From UMGS1663 sp046964515 (GTDB taxonomy: Bacteria; Bacillota; Clostridia; TANB77; CAG-508), in contig JBKUYM010000007.1 in assembly GCA_046964515.1 (NCBI GenBank), positions 1 through 64,000 of the forward strand: DNA of 64,000 nucleotides, given 5' to 3'. Below are positions 7,982 through 17,363 of this stretch, in pieces (position 1 is the first letter of the stretch; every line of letters begins with the position of its first letter). The notes beneath the pieces are model-generated. The model saw nothing but the letters and a program-made list of their open reading frames with translations. It was not told where the DNA came from and did no database searches. The position numbers and the translations under genes are program-made.

Positions 7982-9934
7982 ATGAAAACAACAAAACAAA
8001 AATGTTTATTTATCATAGGCTTTATCTTAGCACTTAGTATTTTATTTTTCTTTATAGTCAAACAATTAGAAACCAATCAAATCTTTTATGGAGAGGGAGA
8101 TTTAAAAAAAGAAGGTACGAAAATAGATTCTTCTAGCTTGGAAAAAGCAAGTCATTCCAGAGTGTTAGAACAAACCATAAAATCTAGCTTCGCAAATTTT
8201 TGTAAAATAAAAATAACTTTACAAAATGCAAATTACCAAAATATGGTACAAGATAAGGAAAATATAAAAATTACTTTATTAGATGAAAATGGTACTTGTA
8301 TAAAAGAAGAAACTCTACAATATGCCAATTATATAGCCCCATATGGACAATATACTTTCTGTTTCCCAATACAAAAAGATTCTAAAGGGAAAAACTATAA
8401 AATACGTATCCTTATGCAAAATGCTGCTGTGGATGTACAACTTGTAGAGACAGAAACCAATCTAGAAAATATAGAAGAAATCAATATAAATGGAACAGTT
8501 ATAGAAAATACAGTTCTAGAGATACAAGATTACTATTTAGATACAACTGCATTAGTAAGTACGTATATTTTGTTTTTAATGTTAAGTATTCTGGCTATGT
8601 TAATAGCAGTTATGTTATATGAAAGAGAAAATTGGAAACCAGAAAAAGTGTTTTTATATGTTGTACCATTGTGTTGTATTCTATTTGCTTTGGTTATGCC
8701 AATTAGTAAAAGCCATGATGAAACATTTCATTGGTATAAAGTATATGAACAAGCAGAAGGAAGATATTTAGGGACAAGAGGCAGTAGCTATTTGCCAAAA
8801 GGTGTTATTGGTGCTTTTGAGATAGAAAATCCAAAAACGAAAATCACCACCTATGCATCTATTTTTGAAAACACAGATCATACTATAGATGACCAATATA
8901 TACAAAAAGAATCTACAACAGCCACATACTCACCAATTACCTACTTACCTCAAATAATAGGTGTAAAAATAGCAAGTTTATTTACAAACAATGCCATTAT
9001 CATTGCCTATATAGCTAGATTTAGTAATATCGCTGCTTGTATGTTCTTACTATATTTAGCTATCCAAAAAATTCCTTATGGGAAAAATGTAATTTTATTA
9101 TTATCCATGATTCCCATTGCTATAGAGGGATTTTCAACAATTAGTGCAGACGGAATTGTAGTAGCTAGTTCTACTTTATTAATCGCTTATATTTTAAAAT
9201 TAAGGCAGGAAAAACACATACCCATTACCCCGAAACAAATAGGAATATTAAGTATTTTAAGTATCATCATAGCCATTAGTAAAACGGTTTATTTACCAAT
9301 TGTAGGAATGTTATTTTTACTTCCTAAAGAAAAATTCCAGACAAAAAAGAAAAGAAATATCATTATTTTTACAATAGCAATTGTAGCTACCTTAGTAGAT
9401 GTTGGTTGGTATTTAGCGATAGGGGCATCAGCCAGTACTGTAAGTTATTTAGGTATTATTAAAAAAGGTATCCTGTTTGCCAATCCAATAGGAACAGTGC
9501 AACAAATTTTTTACACCATCATTACCAGATTTCCAACCTACTTTAACGAAATATTTGGAGGTAAATTAGGATGGAATGAATATGTAGATATTTTGATAAT
9601 TCCATATATAATTGCCTTTGCTATGTTTGCTGTTAGCATCACTGGAAAAGAAAAAAAAGCCATATTTACCAAATTAGAAAAACTATGGATAATGGTTTTA
9701 ATTATAGCCGTTATAGGTCTTGTATTTATGGCCATGTTTTTAGAATGGTCTATGCCAGGATCTGACTATGTTAGGGGCGTACAAGGACGTTATTTGATTC
9801 CTATTTTACTACCAATTAGTTTACTTTTAGGTGGAAAATTTATGGATGATTCGCAAATGAGTAAAAAAATAGGAATTGCTGGTATCTTTTTACAAATATA
9901 TGTAATGATTTCCATATTTGTATTTCACATTTAG
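7982..9934 (+). CDS. Large polytopic membrane protein, DUF2142-like
   Basis: This 650-residue protein has an N-terminal membrane anchor (about residues 9-28), an extracytoplasmic domain of about 150 residues and then some twelve hydrophobic helices. The segment MPISKSHDETFHWYKVYEQ after the third helix, with an Asp-Glu pair and His, is the hallmark of DUF2142/GT-C-like membrane proteins. Such proteins are thought to act on cell-surface polymers using lipid-linked sugars. The stop codon abuts the first copy of a 48-bp repeat. Function is inferred from fold class and the envelope-gene neighbourhood. Confidence 0.8.
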   Translation: MKTTKQKCLFIIGFILALSILFFFIVKQLETNQIFYGEGDLKKEGTKIDSSSLEKASHSRVLEQTIKSSFANFCKIKITLQNANYQNMVQDKENIKITLLDENGTCIKEETLQYANYIAPYGQYTFCFPIQKDSKGKNYKIRILMQNAAVDVQLVETETNLENIEEININGTVIENTVLEIQDYYLDTTALVSTYILFLMLSILAMLIAVMLYERENWKPEKVFLYVVPLCCILFALVMPISKSHDETFHWYKVYEQAEGRYLGTRGSSYLPKGVIGAFEIENPKTKITTYASIFENTDHTIDDQYIQKESTTATYSPITYLPQIIGVKIASLFTNNAIIIAYIARFSNIAACMFLLYLAIQKIPYGKNVILLLSMIPIAIEGFSTISADGIVVASSTLLIAYILKLRQEKHIPITPKQIGILSILSIIIAISKTVYLPIVGMLFLLPKEKFQTKKKRNIIIFTIAIVATLVDVGWYLAIGASASTVSYLGIIKKGILFANPIGTVQQIFYTIITRFPTYFNEIFGGKLGWNEYVDILIIPYIIAFAMFAVSITGKEKKAIFTKLEKLWIMVLIIAVIGLVFMAMFLEWSMPGSDYVRGVQGRYLIPILLPISLLLGGKFMDDSQMSKKIGIAGIFLQIYVMISIFVFHI

Positions 9935-9982
9935 TGTCCTTTGGGGACGTTGATGAATGGACATTTTTGTCCATAGGGGACA
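9935..9982 (+). repeat. 48-bp hairpin repeat, copy 1
   Basis: It begins immediately after the TAG of the preceding gene, with TGTCCTTTGGGGACG and an internal hairpin TGGACA-TTTT-TGTCCA, and ends with GGGGACA. Two more copies of the same length lie at 11459 and 56834. The terminal AGGGGA sits 5-6 bases before the next ATG and would act as its ribosome site. Confidence 0.9.
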
Positions 9983-9985
9983 GAT

Positions 9986-11481
9986 ATGAAAAAAAGAAAG
10001 GAAATAAAAAAACTTATGGAAGTAATAAAAAAAGAAAAGAAAGCAGTTTCGAAACAACAAATGTTAGTCATTTTTTATATAGCCATTAGTGCTATTTTTG
10101 CATTACCTTCTGTTTTATATATGATACAAAATCATAGTATTTATCGTTTTATATATATGTATAGCTATACTTTTAAACAAGTAGGGAGTTCTTATGAATA
10201 TCTTTTCAATGCTTTCCTTTTTATGAGTCTATGGATAGCTTTATCTTTACTATATTACTTATTATTAAAATATCATAGTATGATTTTTAAAAATATAAAG
10301 CAATTATTTCTATTTGTTAGTGTAGTGGGCCTATTTTTTGTAATGATTATACCTTGTACAAGTTCAGATGTTTATTCTTATATAGCTAATCGGTTGGGTG
10401 GATAGTCATTATGAAGAAAATCCTTATTATACTTCTGTGCAACAAATAACCAATGAACATGGCTATGACCAAATGCTTCGGAAAAGTAGCTAGATGTTGG
10501 AGAGACGAACCAGTAGTCTATGGACCAGTATGGAGCCTTATTTGCAGAGTATTAACCAGCTTCTCTTTTGGAAATATAGATATAGCACTTCTTATTTTTA
10601 AACTAGCTTCTTTAGCTATGTATTTAGCTTCTATTTTCTTAGTATATCGTTTGACGAAAAAGAAATTATTTATGTTATTATTTGCTTTAAATCCAATGGT
10701 CCTTTTTGATGGATTGTCAAATGTACATAATGACTTATTTTTAGTGTTTTTTATACTGTTGTCCCTTTATTTTCTCTTGAAAAAGAAAAATCTCTTTTGG
10801 GCAGTAGTGGCTATTGCGTTAGCAACAGGTATAAAATATTTAAGTATTTTACTACTACCATTTATGATTTTATATAGGTTAAGAAGAGAAAAAGTTGGAA
10901 TAAGAATTTTGAAAGCTATATTATATGGCTTAGAATTTATAGCCATTCTGGTACTTTTTTATGGAATTTATGTCAGAGATGTGGCTGTATTTTCAGGCAT
11001 TTTTGTACAGCAAAACAAGTATTCTAGATCTCTATTTTTAGGTATTTGGTATTTATTACAAGGCAATATAGAACAAGTAGATATTTTAAAGAATGGGCTA
11101 TTAATTTTATTTATGATAGCTTATGTAATTATCTTATTACGACTATTATTTACAAAAGAGGAAAAAAAATTACGTTTTATACCATTAATACGAATTTATC
11201 AAATTTTCTTATGGATTTTTACATTTATTTTAATTACTAATTTTAATTCTTGGTATATTATGTGGCTACTACCAACGATGTTCTGGCAAAAAGGAAGGCA
11301 AATGAAAATGACTACCTATGTATCAATAGGTTCCATTTTAGCTTATGCCATCAGCTATGCAACTATGAAGGATGATGAAAGCGTAGGTATTCCTTATTTC
11401 ATCTTTATGGTAGGAACAGCTATCTTATTATACTTTGCGGGAAAAAATAAAAAGAAAGTGTCCAAAGGGGACGTTCTTTAA
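9986..11481 (+). pseudogene. Polyprenol-phosphate mannosyltransferase-like GT-C protein, interrupted by two +1 frameshifts at CGG codons
   Basis: Two ORFs (9986-10405 and 10453-11481) join through a middle frame into one protein of about 497 residues. At 10391 and again at 10479 an in-frame CGG must be read as one C too many. The restored middle segment contains GWVDSHYEENPYYTS, and the second join restores YDQMLGKV. Landmarks fit MptA/B or GT87 transferases: SSDVYSYIAN, NPYY, VYGPVW and the NPMV...NVHND motif before several helices. Each zero frame ends at TAG within three intervening codons. Lacking only those shifts, the gene looks otherwise undecayed, so it may be expressed by recoding or be a sequencing artefact. 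The C-terminal residues VSKGDVL are encoded by repeat copy 2. Confidence 0.75.
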
Positions 11482-11506
11482 TGGACAAAAATGTCCTTTG
11501 GGGACA
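11459..11506 (+). repeat. 48-bp hairpin repeat, copy 2
   Basis: Same length and architecture as copies 1 and 3. The inner hairpin loop is inverted (GGACAAAAATGTCC here against GGACATTTTTGTCC). The left half supplies the final codons and TAA of the upstream gene; the right half precedes queH. Confidence 0.88.
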
Positions 11507-11526
11507 TAGATAATAAAGGAGATAAA

Positions 11527-12081
11527 ATGAAACTACTTTTACATACTTGTTGTGCACCTTGTAGTGTATATTGTATTGATACATTAAGGAAAGAAAATAT
11601 AGAACCTACTATATATTGGTATAACCCTAACATTCATCCTTATACAGAGTACAAAGCAAGAAGAGATTGTTTAAAAGAATATACCAAAAGTATAGAAATA
11701 GAGGCTATTTTTGAGGAAGAATACGGATTAGATACTTTTTGTAAAAATGTAATAAATCATTTAGAAAATAGATGTACTACTTATTGTTATAATGTTAGGT
11801 TAGAGAAAACGGCTAGTTATGCAAAGGAACATGGCTTTGATGCTATTAGTACAACACTATTGGTTAGTCCTTATCAAAATCATGAGGCTTTGAAAGCTAT
11901 AGGCGACAAAATTGCTAAGCAATATGGACTTACTTTTGTATATCGTGATTTTAGGGAAGGTTTTAGAGAAGGTCAGACAAAAGCAAGAGAATTGGGGTTA
12001 TATATGCAGAAATATTGTGGGTGTATTTTCTCAGAGGAAGATAGGTATTCTAGACAAATAAAGAGGGATATAGAGAAATAG
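11527..12081 (+). CDS. queH: Epoxyqueuosine reductase QueH
   Basis: QueH reduces epoxyqueuosine to queuosine in tRNA and replaces the cobalamin enzyme QueG. The 184 residues start LLLHTCCAPCSVYC, supplying the paired cysteines. The middle has NRCTTYCYNVRLEKTA and LLVSPYQNHEAL, and the end has KYCGCIFSEEDRY, all QueH hallmarks. The start at 11527 is chosen for AAAGGAG at 11515-11521; the in-frame ATG at 11491 lies inside repeat copy 2 and would add repeat-derived residues. Confidence 0.92.
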   Translation: MKLLLHTCCAPCSVYCIDTLRKENIEPTIYWYNPNIHPYTEYKARRDCLKEYTKSIEIEAIFEEEYGLDTFCKNVINHLENRCTTYCYNVRLEKTASYAKEHGFDAISTTLLVSPYQNHEALKAIGDKIAKQYGLTFVYRDFREGFREGQTKARELGLYMQKYCGCIFSEEDRYSRQIKRDIEK

Positions 12082-12120
12082 AGAATATTTTATATATGAA
12101 AAATGAAGAGGATATTATAG

Positions 12121-15100
12121 ATGGAAAATTTACCAGTAGTTTCAAAAGAAAAAAAATTAAATTTTATTCAGAAAATTAAACTTTATAGATTTAGAAGAAA
12201 TTCAGGAAAAATAAAATTTGATATAATAAATAAATATGAGAAGGCATCAGATTATATAAAAAAAGATGATATTATTGTAGATGATTATCTACGCAGAAGT
12301 TGTTGGGAGTATTCAGAAATTTTAAAATCAAAAAATCCGGATATTTCAGAAGAAGAAATAAATAAAAAAATAGAAGAAAAAATTTTAAAAGTACCAGGAG
12401 ATATGTTAGTACAAACTTTAAAAAGAGGTCAAGTTTTTTGGAACTTTATTTCTGTTGATAATAAATTGGATTTATTAGAAAAAGAACCACAACTACTAAG
12501 CAATAGCTATAATGATGAAAGAAAAGTAATATTTTTAGAGGCGATTAGAGAGGGAAAATATAATTTTATTAATATGTACCCAGAATGTCAGGATATGATT
12601 ATAGAACAATTAATAGAAAAAGGATTATTAAAACAGGAATTTCCTAACATTATTAATCATGTAAAATACTTTGAAAAATATATTATAGAGAAACCTGAGT
12701 TAATAAAATATTTAGATACTAAAAAACAAGAGAAACTATTTTTTAATAACTATGAATATTTAAAATATACAAGTGAAGAATTTCAAAAAGAAGTTATAAA
12801 AAAAGATAGCAGATTTGCAAAGTTTGTTGATGATAAAATAGCAGAGGATTTTATAAAAACAAATAAAGAAAATTTAAGTTTGACAAGTATAGGCTTTCAG
12901 TTTAAAATTCTACAAAAATATTTATCTGCTTATAAGTATATAAGTAAAGAAGCAAAAGAAGAATTATGGAGTAATCATCAAAGTATAGATGCTGCAAAAA
13001 CAGCAATATCAATTTTACAAAGAGATATACACTATTCAAAAGAATTTTCAAAATATCGTTTTAAAGCCATTGCTGATGGTTCTAGGTTAAATAATGAATA
13101 TTATAATGAACTAATTAATTATTTAAATAATAATAATTCAGATAATATAAAAAAATTTATCATTCATAGTAAAATGTTCAGCTCAATTGGTCATATGACA
13201 GATGTCTATAATATGTTACATGGTGGACATGGTAGCGAAATGGTTATATTAGGAAGAGAATGTTATGGTGACAATCAAAAAAATATTATAAAAAAACTAA
13301 ATTTAGAACAAATAAAAAATGTAATAAGTATCGATAATAATTATATACTACCTTATTTAGTAATTGAAAATGGGGAAAATAAAAATGAATCTAAAGAAAA
13401 ATGTATACAACTTTTCACAGGAATGTATGGAACTGAAAAATTAAAAGAAATAGAAAAATGTATAGATACGATATATGATAAAATTGACAAGCAAAATCCA
13501 TATAATGATCCGAATTACAACAGTAGTAATCGTTATTTATCAGTTATATCAAAAGAAAAAATTATTACAGATGAATTTAAAATTTTGTTTAATAAAAATA
13601 TTATAGAAAATAATTCTATAGTTGAAATAGAGAATTATTTTAATAAAATAAAAAATGGAGAAGATTCAAAAAAAGAATTTTATATACTAATGCAAAAAGC
13701 TTATGGAGAAAAAGCATTAGATATTTTAAAATCAAGACCGAATCTAGATGTTCATACTATAAATTCTTTAGAAGTATTTGATAGTAGAATAATAGATAAT
13801 TTTGGAGAAGCTTTTGTGCATGACTTAATAAACTATAATATACTGGATTTTCAGGAATTTTTAGATGTGATAAAAAGTGATGATAAACTTGAAACATTTA
13901 AATCATACTATAATATTCTTACAAATGTAATGGGTGAAAATGTTGAAACCATGCAAAGAGTAATTAGCGAATACCATTATTTTGATGATTTGATGCAAAA
14001 TATAAAAGATACAAATTTAACAGATAAACAATATGAAAATTTAATTTCTGTATTATGTTCAAAAGATAATATGTTTAATATAAATAATATTCAACAGCTA
14101 GAAGACTTTGAAGAGATATCAAAAAAATATATACAAGATGAAATAAAAACTAATCCCCAAAATATAAAGAAAATAATATGTAGTGAAATACTAGGATTAA
14201 GAACTGAAAATGTAGCAATCAGAGATTATGGAGATATGCTAGAAGATATCACAGATCTATATGACATTGCTATAGAAAACAAAGATAATTATAGCAAAGA
14301 AGAATATGATATGCTTGAATGTTTATATTTTATAGCTAGCGAAAAAGATAATGAAAAACTGTTGGAACTTGCAGAAAATTTATTACAAGAAAGAAATATA
14401 AAAAACCCAGTTATAATGCATAAAACAGTGGAAAAACTAAAAGAACATCAAACAGAATTATTTAATGATACATTGTTAACACAAGAAAAAATGGATGAGT
14501 TGTGTGAGCAAGAAAAAGATGTAGAAACCCCAAAAATTTCAAGAATATTAACAAATGATGGTTTAGTAGAGTACATTTTAAATGGAATTGATTTTAAAAT
14601 TTTAACACATAATCCAGGAATAGAGGGGGAGTTGCTTCCAGAGGAAATTTTAAAAAGTGAAATGCAAGGAGGAAACCCATATATTTGTAATAGGTTAGTA
14701 ACTGAAAAAAATGTTCATAAAGCAAGTTATGCAAGTGGAACATATGTTTATACAAGTATAAAAAACAATGGGGGAATTGTAGCTTTTTTAAATGAAGATG
14801 CTAAAACAGATCATATTTCTAAAAGAACTCGTGGAAGCGGAGGAGATAAAAAGAAAATAACTAATGATATAGGTATTGAATTTCGAAACGAAGTAGCACA
14901 ATATAGAAGAAAAAGAAATCATGAGGATATTACAAATGAAAATATTGGAGGAAAATTTCTACCAGATTTTATTATAGGTCCAAATACAAAAGATAGAGAA
15001 TTTATGAAAAAGTACAATATTCCAATTTTAGAAATTAATTATGATATTTATAAACAATTAGCTGAAGAGAAACAAGATGATAAGTGCAATAAAGAAAATG

Positions 15101-15126
15101 ATAAAAAATATGAAAGGGAATTTTAA
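12121..15126 (+). CDS. Large unknown protein, 1001 aa
   Basis: I do not recognise the family. The protein is soluble, very rich in Lys, Glu, Asn and Ile, and mostly helical in appearance, with no signal peptide or membrane segment. The first 800 residues look like degenerate helical repeats. A distinct C-terminal block from about residue 815 has GGNPYICNRLVTEKNVHKAS, RTRGSGGDKKK, an Arg-rich RRKRNHEDITNENIGG and LPDFIIG...IPILEINYD, more like a compact conserved domain. A 47-codon ORF starts 2 bp after its stop. Its codon use is even more A-rich than its neighbours. Function unknown. Confidence 0.8.
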   Translation: MENLPVVSKEKKLNFIQKIKLYRFRRNSGKIKFDIINKYEKASDYIKKDDIIVDDYLRRSCWEYSEILKSKNPDISEEEINKKIEEKILKVPGDMLVQTLKRGQVFWNFISVDNKLDLLEKEPQLLSNSYNDERKVIFLEAIREGKYNFINMYPECQDMIIEQLIEKGLLKQEFPNIINHVKYFEKYIIEKPELIKYLDTKKQEKLFFNNYEYLKYTSEEFQKEVIKKDSRFAKFVDDKIAEDFIKTNKENLSLTSIGFQFKILQKYLSAYKYISKEAKEELWSNHQSIDAAKTAISILQRDIHYSKEFSKYRFKAIADGSRLNNEYYNELINYLNNNNSDNIKKFIIHSKMFSSIGHMTDVYNMLHGGHGSEMVILGRECYGDNQKNIIKKLNLEQIKNVISIDNNYILPYLVIENGENKNESKEKCIQLFTGMYGTEKLKEIEKCIDTIYDKIDKQNPYNDPNYNSSNRYLSVISKEKIITDEFKILFNKNIIENNSIVEIENYFNKIKNGEDSKKEFYILMQKAYGEKALDILKSRPNLDVHTINSLEVFDSRIIDNFGEAFVHDLINYNILDFQEFLDVIKSDDKLETFKSYYNILTNVMGENVETMQRVISEYHYFDDLMQNIKDTNLTDKQYENLISVLCSKDNMFNINNIQQLEDFEEISKKYIQDEIKTNPQNIKKIICSEILGLRTENVAIRDYGDMLEDITDLYDIAIENKDNYSKEEYDMLECLYFIASEKDNEKLLELAENLLQERNIKNPVIMHKTVEKLKEHQTELFNDTLLTQEKMDELCEQEKDVETPKISRILTNDGLVEYILNGIDFKILTHNPGIEGELLPEEILKSEMQGGNPYICNRLVTEKNVHKASYASGTYVYTSIKNNGGIVAFLNEDAKTDHISKRTRGSGGDKKKITNDIGIEFRNEVAQYRRKRNHEDITNENIGGKFLPDFIIGPNTKDREFMKKYNIPILEINYDIYKQLAEEKQDDKCNKENDKKYEREF

Positions 15127-15128
15127 AT

Positions 15129-15272
15129 ATGAATGAAAAAAACATATATAAAGTAATTGAAAATAATAAAAATAAACAAGTTGATTCATATGTTAATGCT
15201 ATAAAAAAACTTGTAAAAGATAATGAAGAATATTATAAGGATAAAAAATATGCGGATTATTTTAGACAATAG
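15129..15272 (+). CDS. Small hypothetical protein, 47 aa
   Basis: An ATG at 15129 follows the stop of the 1001-residue gene by 2 bp, with AAAGGGA just upstream inside that gene, so translational coupling is likely. The product is charged (MNEKNIYKVIEN... ending YADYFRQ) and probably helical. No family is recognised. Confidence 0.5.
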   Translation: MNEKNIYKVIENNKNKQVDSYVNAIKKLVKDNEEYYKDKKYADYFRQ

Positions 15273-15277
15273 GTAAT

Positions 15278-15531
15278 ATGTTAAATATCTATGATATAGC
15301 TAATTGATTAATGAGCGAATAACTAGCGGTAATAAACTAGTTTCTGAGAGGAAGATAGGTATAGGAAGCAAATTAATAAAGATAGTACGCGCATACAATT
15401 TTGCACATTAATTAGTTACAGAAAAAAATATAGAAATAGAGGTTATGCAAAGGTCTTTATATAGAAATTATAAACAAAAATATGATAAGATGCTAGTAGG
15501 AAAAATAGAGAATAGTATTAATAAAGAGTAA
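15278..15531 (+). pseudogene. Remnant of an unidentified gene
   Basis: Reading from ATG 15278 gives MLNIYDIAN, then a stop. After a shift the frame continues with INERITSGNKLVSERKIG and KLIKIVRAYNFAH, a TAA, then LVTEKNIEIEVMQRSLYRN to a stop at 15529-15531. Coherent coding with one shift and one stop indicates a decayed gene. Family not identified. The remaining bases up to 15723 hold no supported gene. Confidence 0.4.
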
Positions 15532-15723
15532 AGGAAAGAGATTTAATATATTATTCAAAGGAGTTAAAGAAAAAAATAGTAAGTTTATTATATGAGCAAT
15601 TTATTATTAATAAGCTTTTTTGATAAAATTTCTAATAAAAATAAAGAAAGTTTTTTGAATTTTAAATCAATAGGTAAATTAGATATTATAAAGAATAGTT
15701 GTGAGGGGAGAAAAATAATAGTA

Positions 15724-17271
15724 ATGAAAATAAAAAACAAAAAAATAATCCTATTTTGGCTATTAATTATCATTGGTATAGCTGTAAGAATATATCAGTT
15801 TCCAGTAGCCATAAATGAACTAAATACAGATGAAATTATGACAATTATCAATGCGAAATCTATAGCAGATACTGGAAAAGAAATCAGTGGAATTAGCTTT
15901 CCTGTATATTTACATGGTTGGGGTGGACAAAGCGTCATCTTGTTGTACTTAATGGCATTGTGTATTAAGATTTTAGGCTACTCTTTATTTGCAATTAGAT
16001 TACCTATGTTAATAGTTAGTATCATAGCACTTTTTGTTTTCTACGACTTATGTAAAAAAATAAGTAAGAATCAAAACATAGCTTTAATAGCACTAGGGTT
16101 AGTGGTTATATGTCCTTGGCAAATACTACAATCTATATGGGCATTAGATTGCAATATGTTTCCACATTTCCTATTATTTGCGATTGATTTGTTATATACA
16201 GGGATTATGCAGAAAAAAACAAGTAAGTTATACCTTTCTATGGTACTTTTCGCCGTTTGTCTATATGGCTATGGTGTAGCTATTTATTTTGTACCAATCT
16301 TTTTATTAGTATTAGCCATTTATTTATTAAAAATGAAATATATAAAAATAAAAGAAATTGTGATTAGTGCCATTATTTTCTTTATATTCTCTATGCCGAT
16401 TATTACCATGTTTGCTATTAATGTATTACATATTGATAAGAGTATACAACTAGGCATCATAACCATTCCTTATTATGAAAGTTTGCAAAGAACAAAAGAT
16501 ATGTTGTTATTTAGCCCTGACCCCTTACATCAATTAGTTAAAAATATACTTTCTACAATATGGGTAGTGTTAGCACAAACCGATGGAGCAGAATGGAATT
16601 CTGCTAAACTATTTGGCACTACTTATCATATAACTTTGTTATTTGTTATTATTGGAATAGTTGCACTTGTAAAACAAATCAAAAAAGATAAAAAAAATAT
16701 AGGCAATGTTATGATATTCATATGGCTAGGTGTTAGTCTATTAACCGGTTTTTTAGTAAATGAGGTGAATATTAATAGAATCAATACGATATGGTATGTA
16801 CTACTAATTAGTGCTAGTTATGGTATGTATGCCCTATACGAAAAAATAAAATATAAAAAGAGTTATATAATGGCTATAACGATAGTATATACCATATGTT
16901 TTATGGTGTACGCTGTCTATTTCCATACTTATTATGTCCAAGTAGTAGCACAATCTGGTTGCTTTTCAAGAGGATTTTACCAATCTTTAAATTATGTGAA
17001 AGAATTGGATGAAAAAACAGTATTATATGATAATATTAAAAATGATGGCTGTTTAGAATTATATATACAATTCAATCATGATGATCATAAAACTTACGAG
17101 GCTATCAAAGAGGAAGATGCCTTAAGACAGAAAATGGAAAACTTAAAAGAAGACGAAATACTGATTGTGGATATAGAATTTAAGCAATATAAGACGCCTT
17201 ATGCTAGTAAACAAATTGGAGATTTTTTAATTATCCAAGCAGATTATATTGATAAAAATTTAGATACATGA
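15724..17271 (+). CDS. GT39/ArnT-type membrane glycosyltransferase
   Basis: This 515-residue GT-C family protein has about 10-11 membrane helices. After the first helix it shows YQFPVAINELNTDEIM, where the Asp-Glu pair is the usual acceptor/metal site of PMT-like (family 39) transferases. HGWGGQSVILLYLMAL and RLPMLIVSI follow, as in this family. Such enzymes use a polyprenyl-phosphate sugar at the outer membrane face. The start at 15724 is chosen because hydrophobic helix 1 begins there and GAGGGGAG lies 13 bases upstream; the in-frame ATG 15592 adds an unrelated polar stretch. The gene at 47819 resembles its C-terminal half. Confidence 0.82.
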   Translation: MKIKNKKIILFWLLIIIGIAVRIYQFPVAINELNTDEIMTIINAKSIADTGKEISGISFPVYLHGWGGQSVILLYLMALCIKILGYSLFAIRLPMLIVSIIALFVFYDLCKKISKNQNIALIALGLVVICPWQILQSIWALDCNMFPHFLLFAIDLLYTGIMQKKTSKLYLSMVLFAVCLYGYGVAIYFVPIFLLVLAIYLLKMKYIKIKEIVISAIIFFIFSMPIITMFAINVLHIDKSIQLGIITIPYYESLQRTKDMLLFSPDPLHQLVKNILSTIWVVLAQTDGAEWNSAKLFGTTYHITLLFVIIGIVALVKQIKKDKKNIGNVMIFIWLGVSLLTGFLVNEVNINRINTIWYVLLISASYGMYALYEKIKYKKSYIMAITIVYTICFMVYAVYFHTYYVQVVAQSGCFSRGFYQSLNYVKELDEKTVLYDNIKNDGCLELYIQFNHDDHKTYEAIKEEDALRQKMENLKEDEILIVDIEFKQYKTPYASKQIGDFLIIQADYIDKNLDT

Positions 17272-17277
17272 TATAGT
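17249..17277 (+). promoter_or_regulatory. Promoter of polA
   Basis: TTGATA at 17249-17254, a 17-nt spacer, and TATAGT at 17272-17277, spanning the stop codon of the GT39-like gene. Confidence 0.55.
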
Positions 17278-17363
17278 GATTTTTATAGAAAAAAATAAGA
17301 ATGAAATAAACCGTTAAAGGTAAAACTAATAAAGAAAGATAAAAATAAAGGAGGATATTTCTC

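Noticed and set aside
9986..11481. Two separate genes in the mannosyltransferase-like region
   Set aside because: The second ORF starts without a ribosome site in mid-domain, and the middle frame supplies the missing conserved segment, so one interrupted gene is the better reading.
15592..15723. Upstream start of the GT39-like gene
   Set aside because: The extra 44 codons give a polar sequence unlike the family, and the nearest AAAGGAG is about 27 bases from the upstream ATG.
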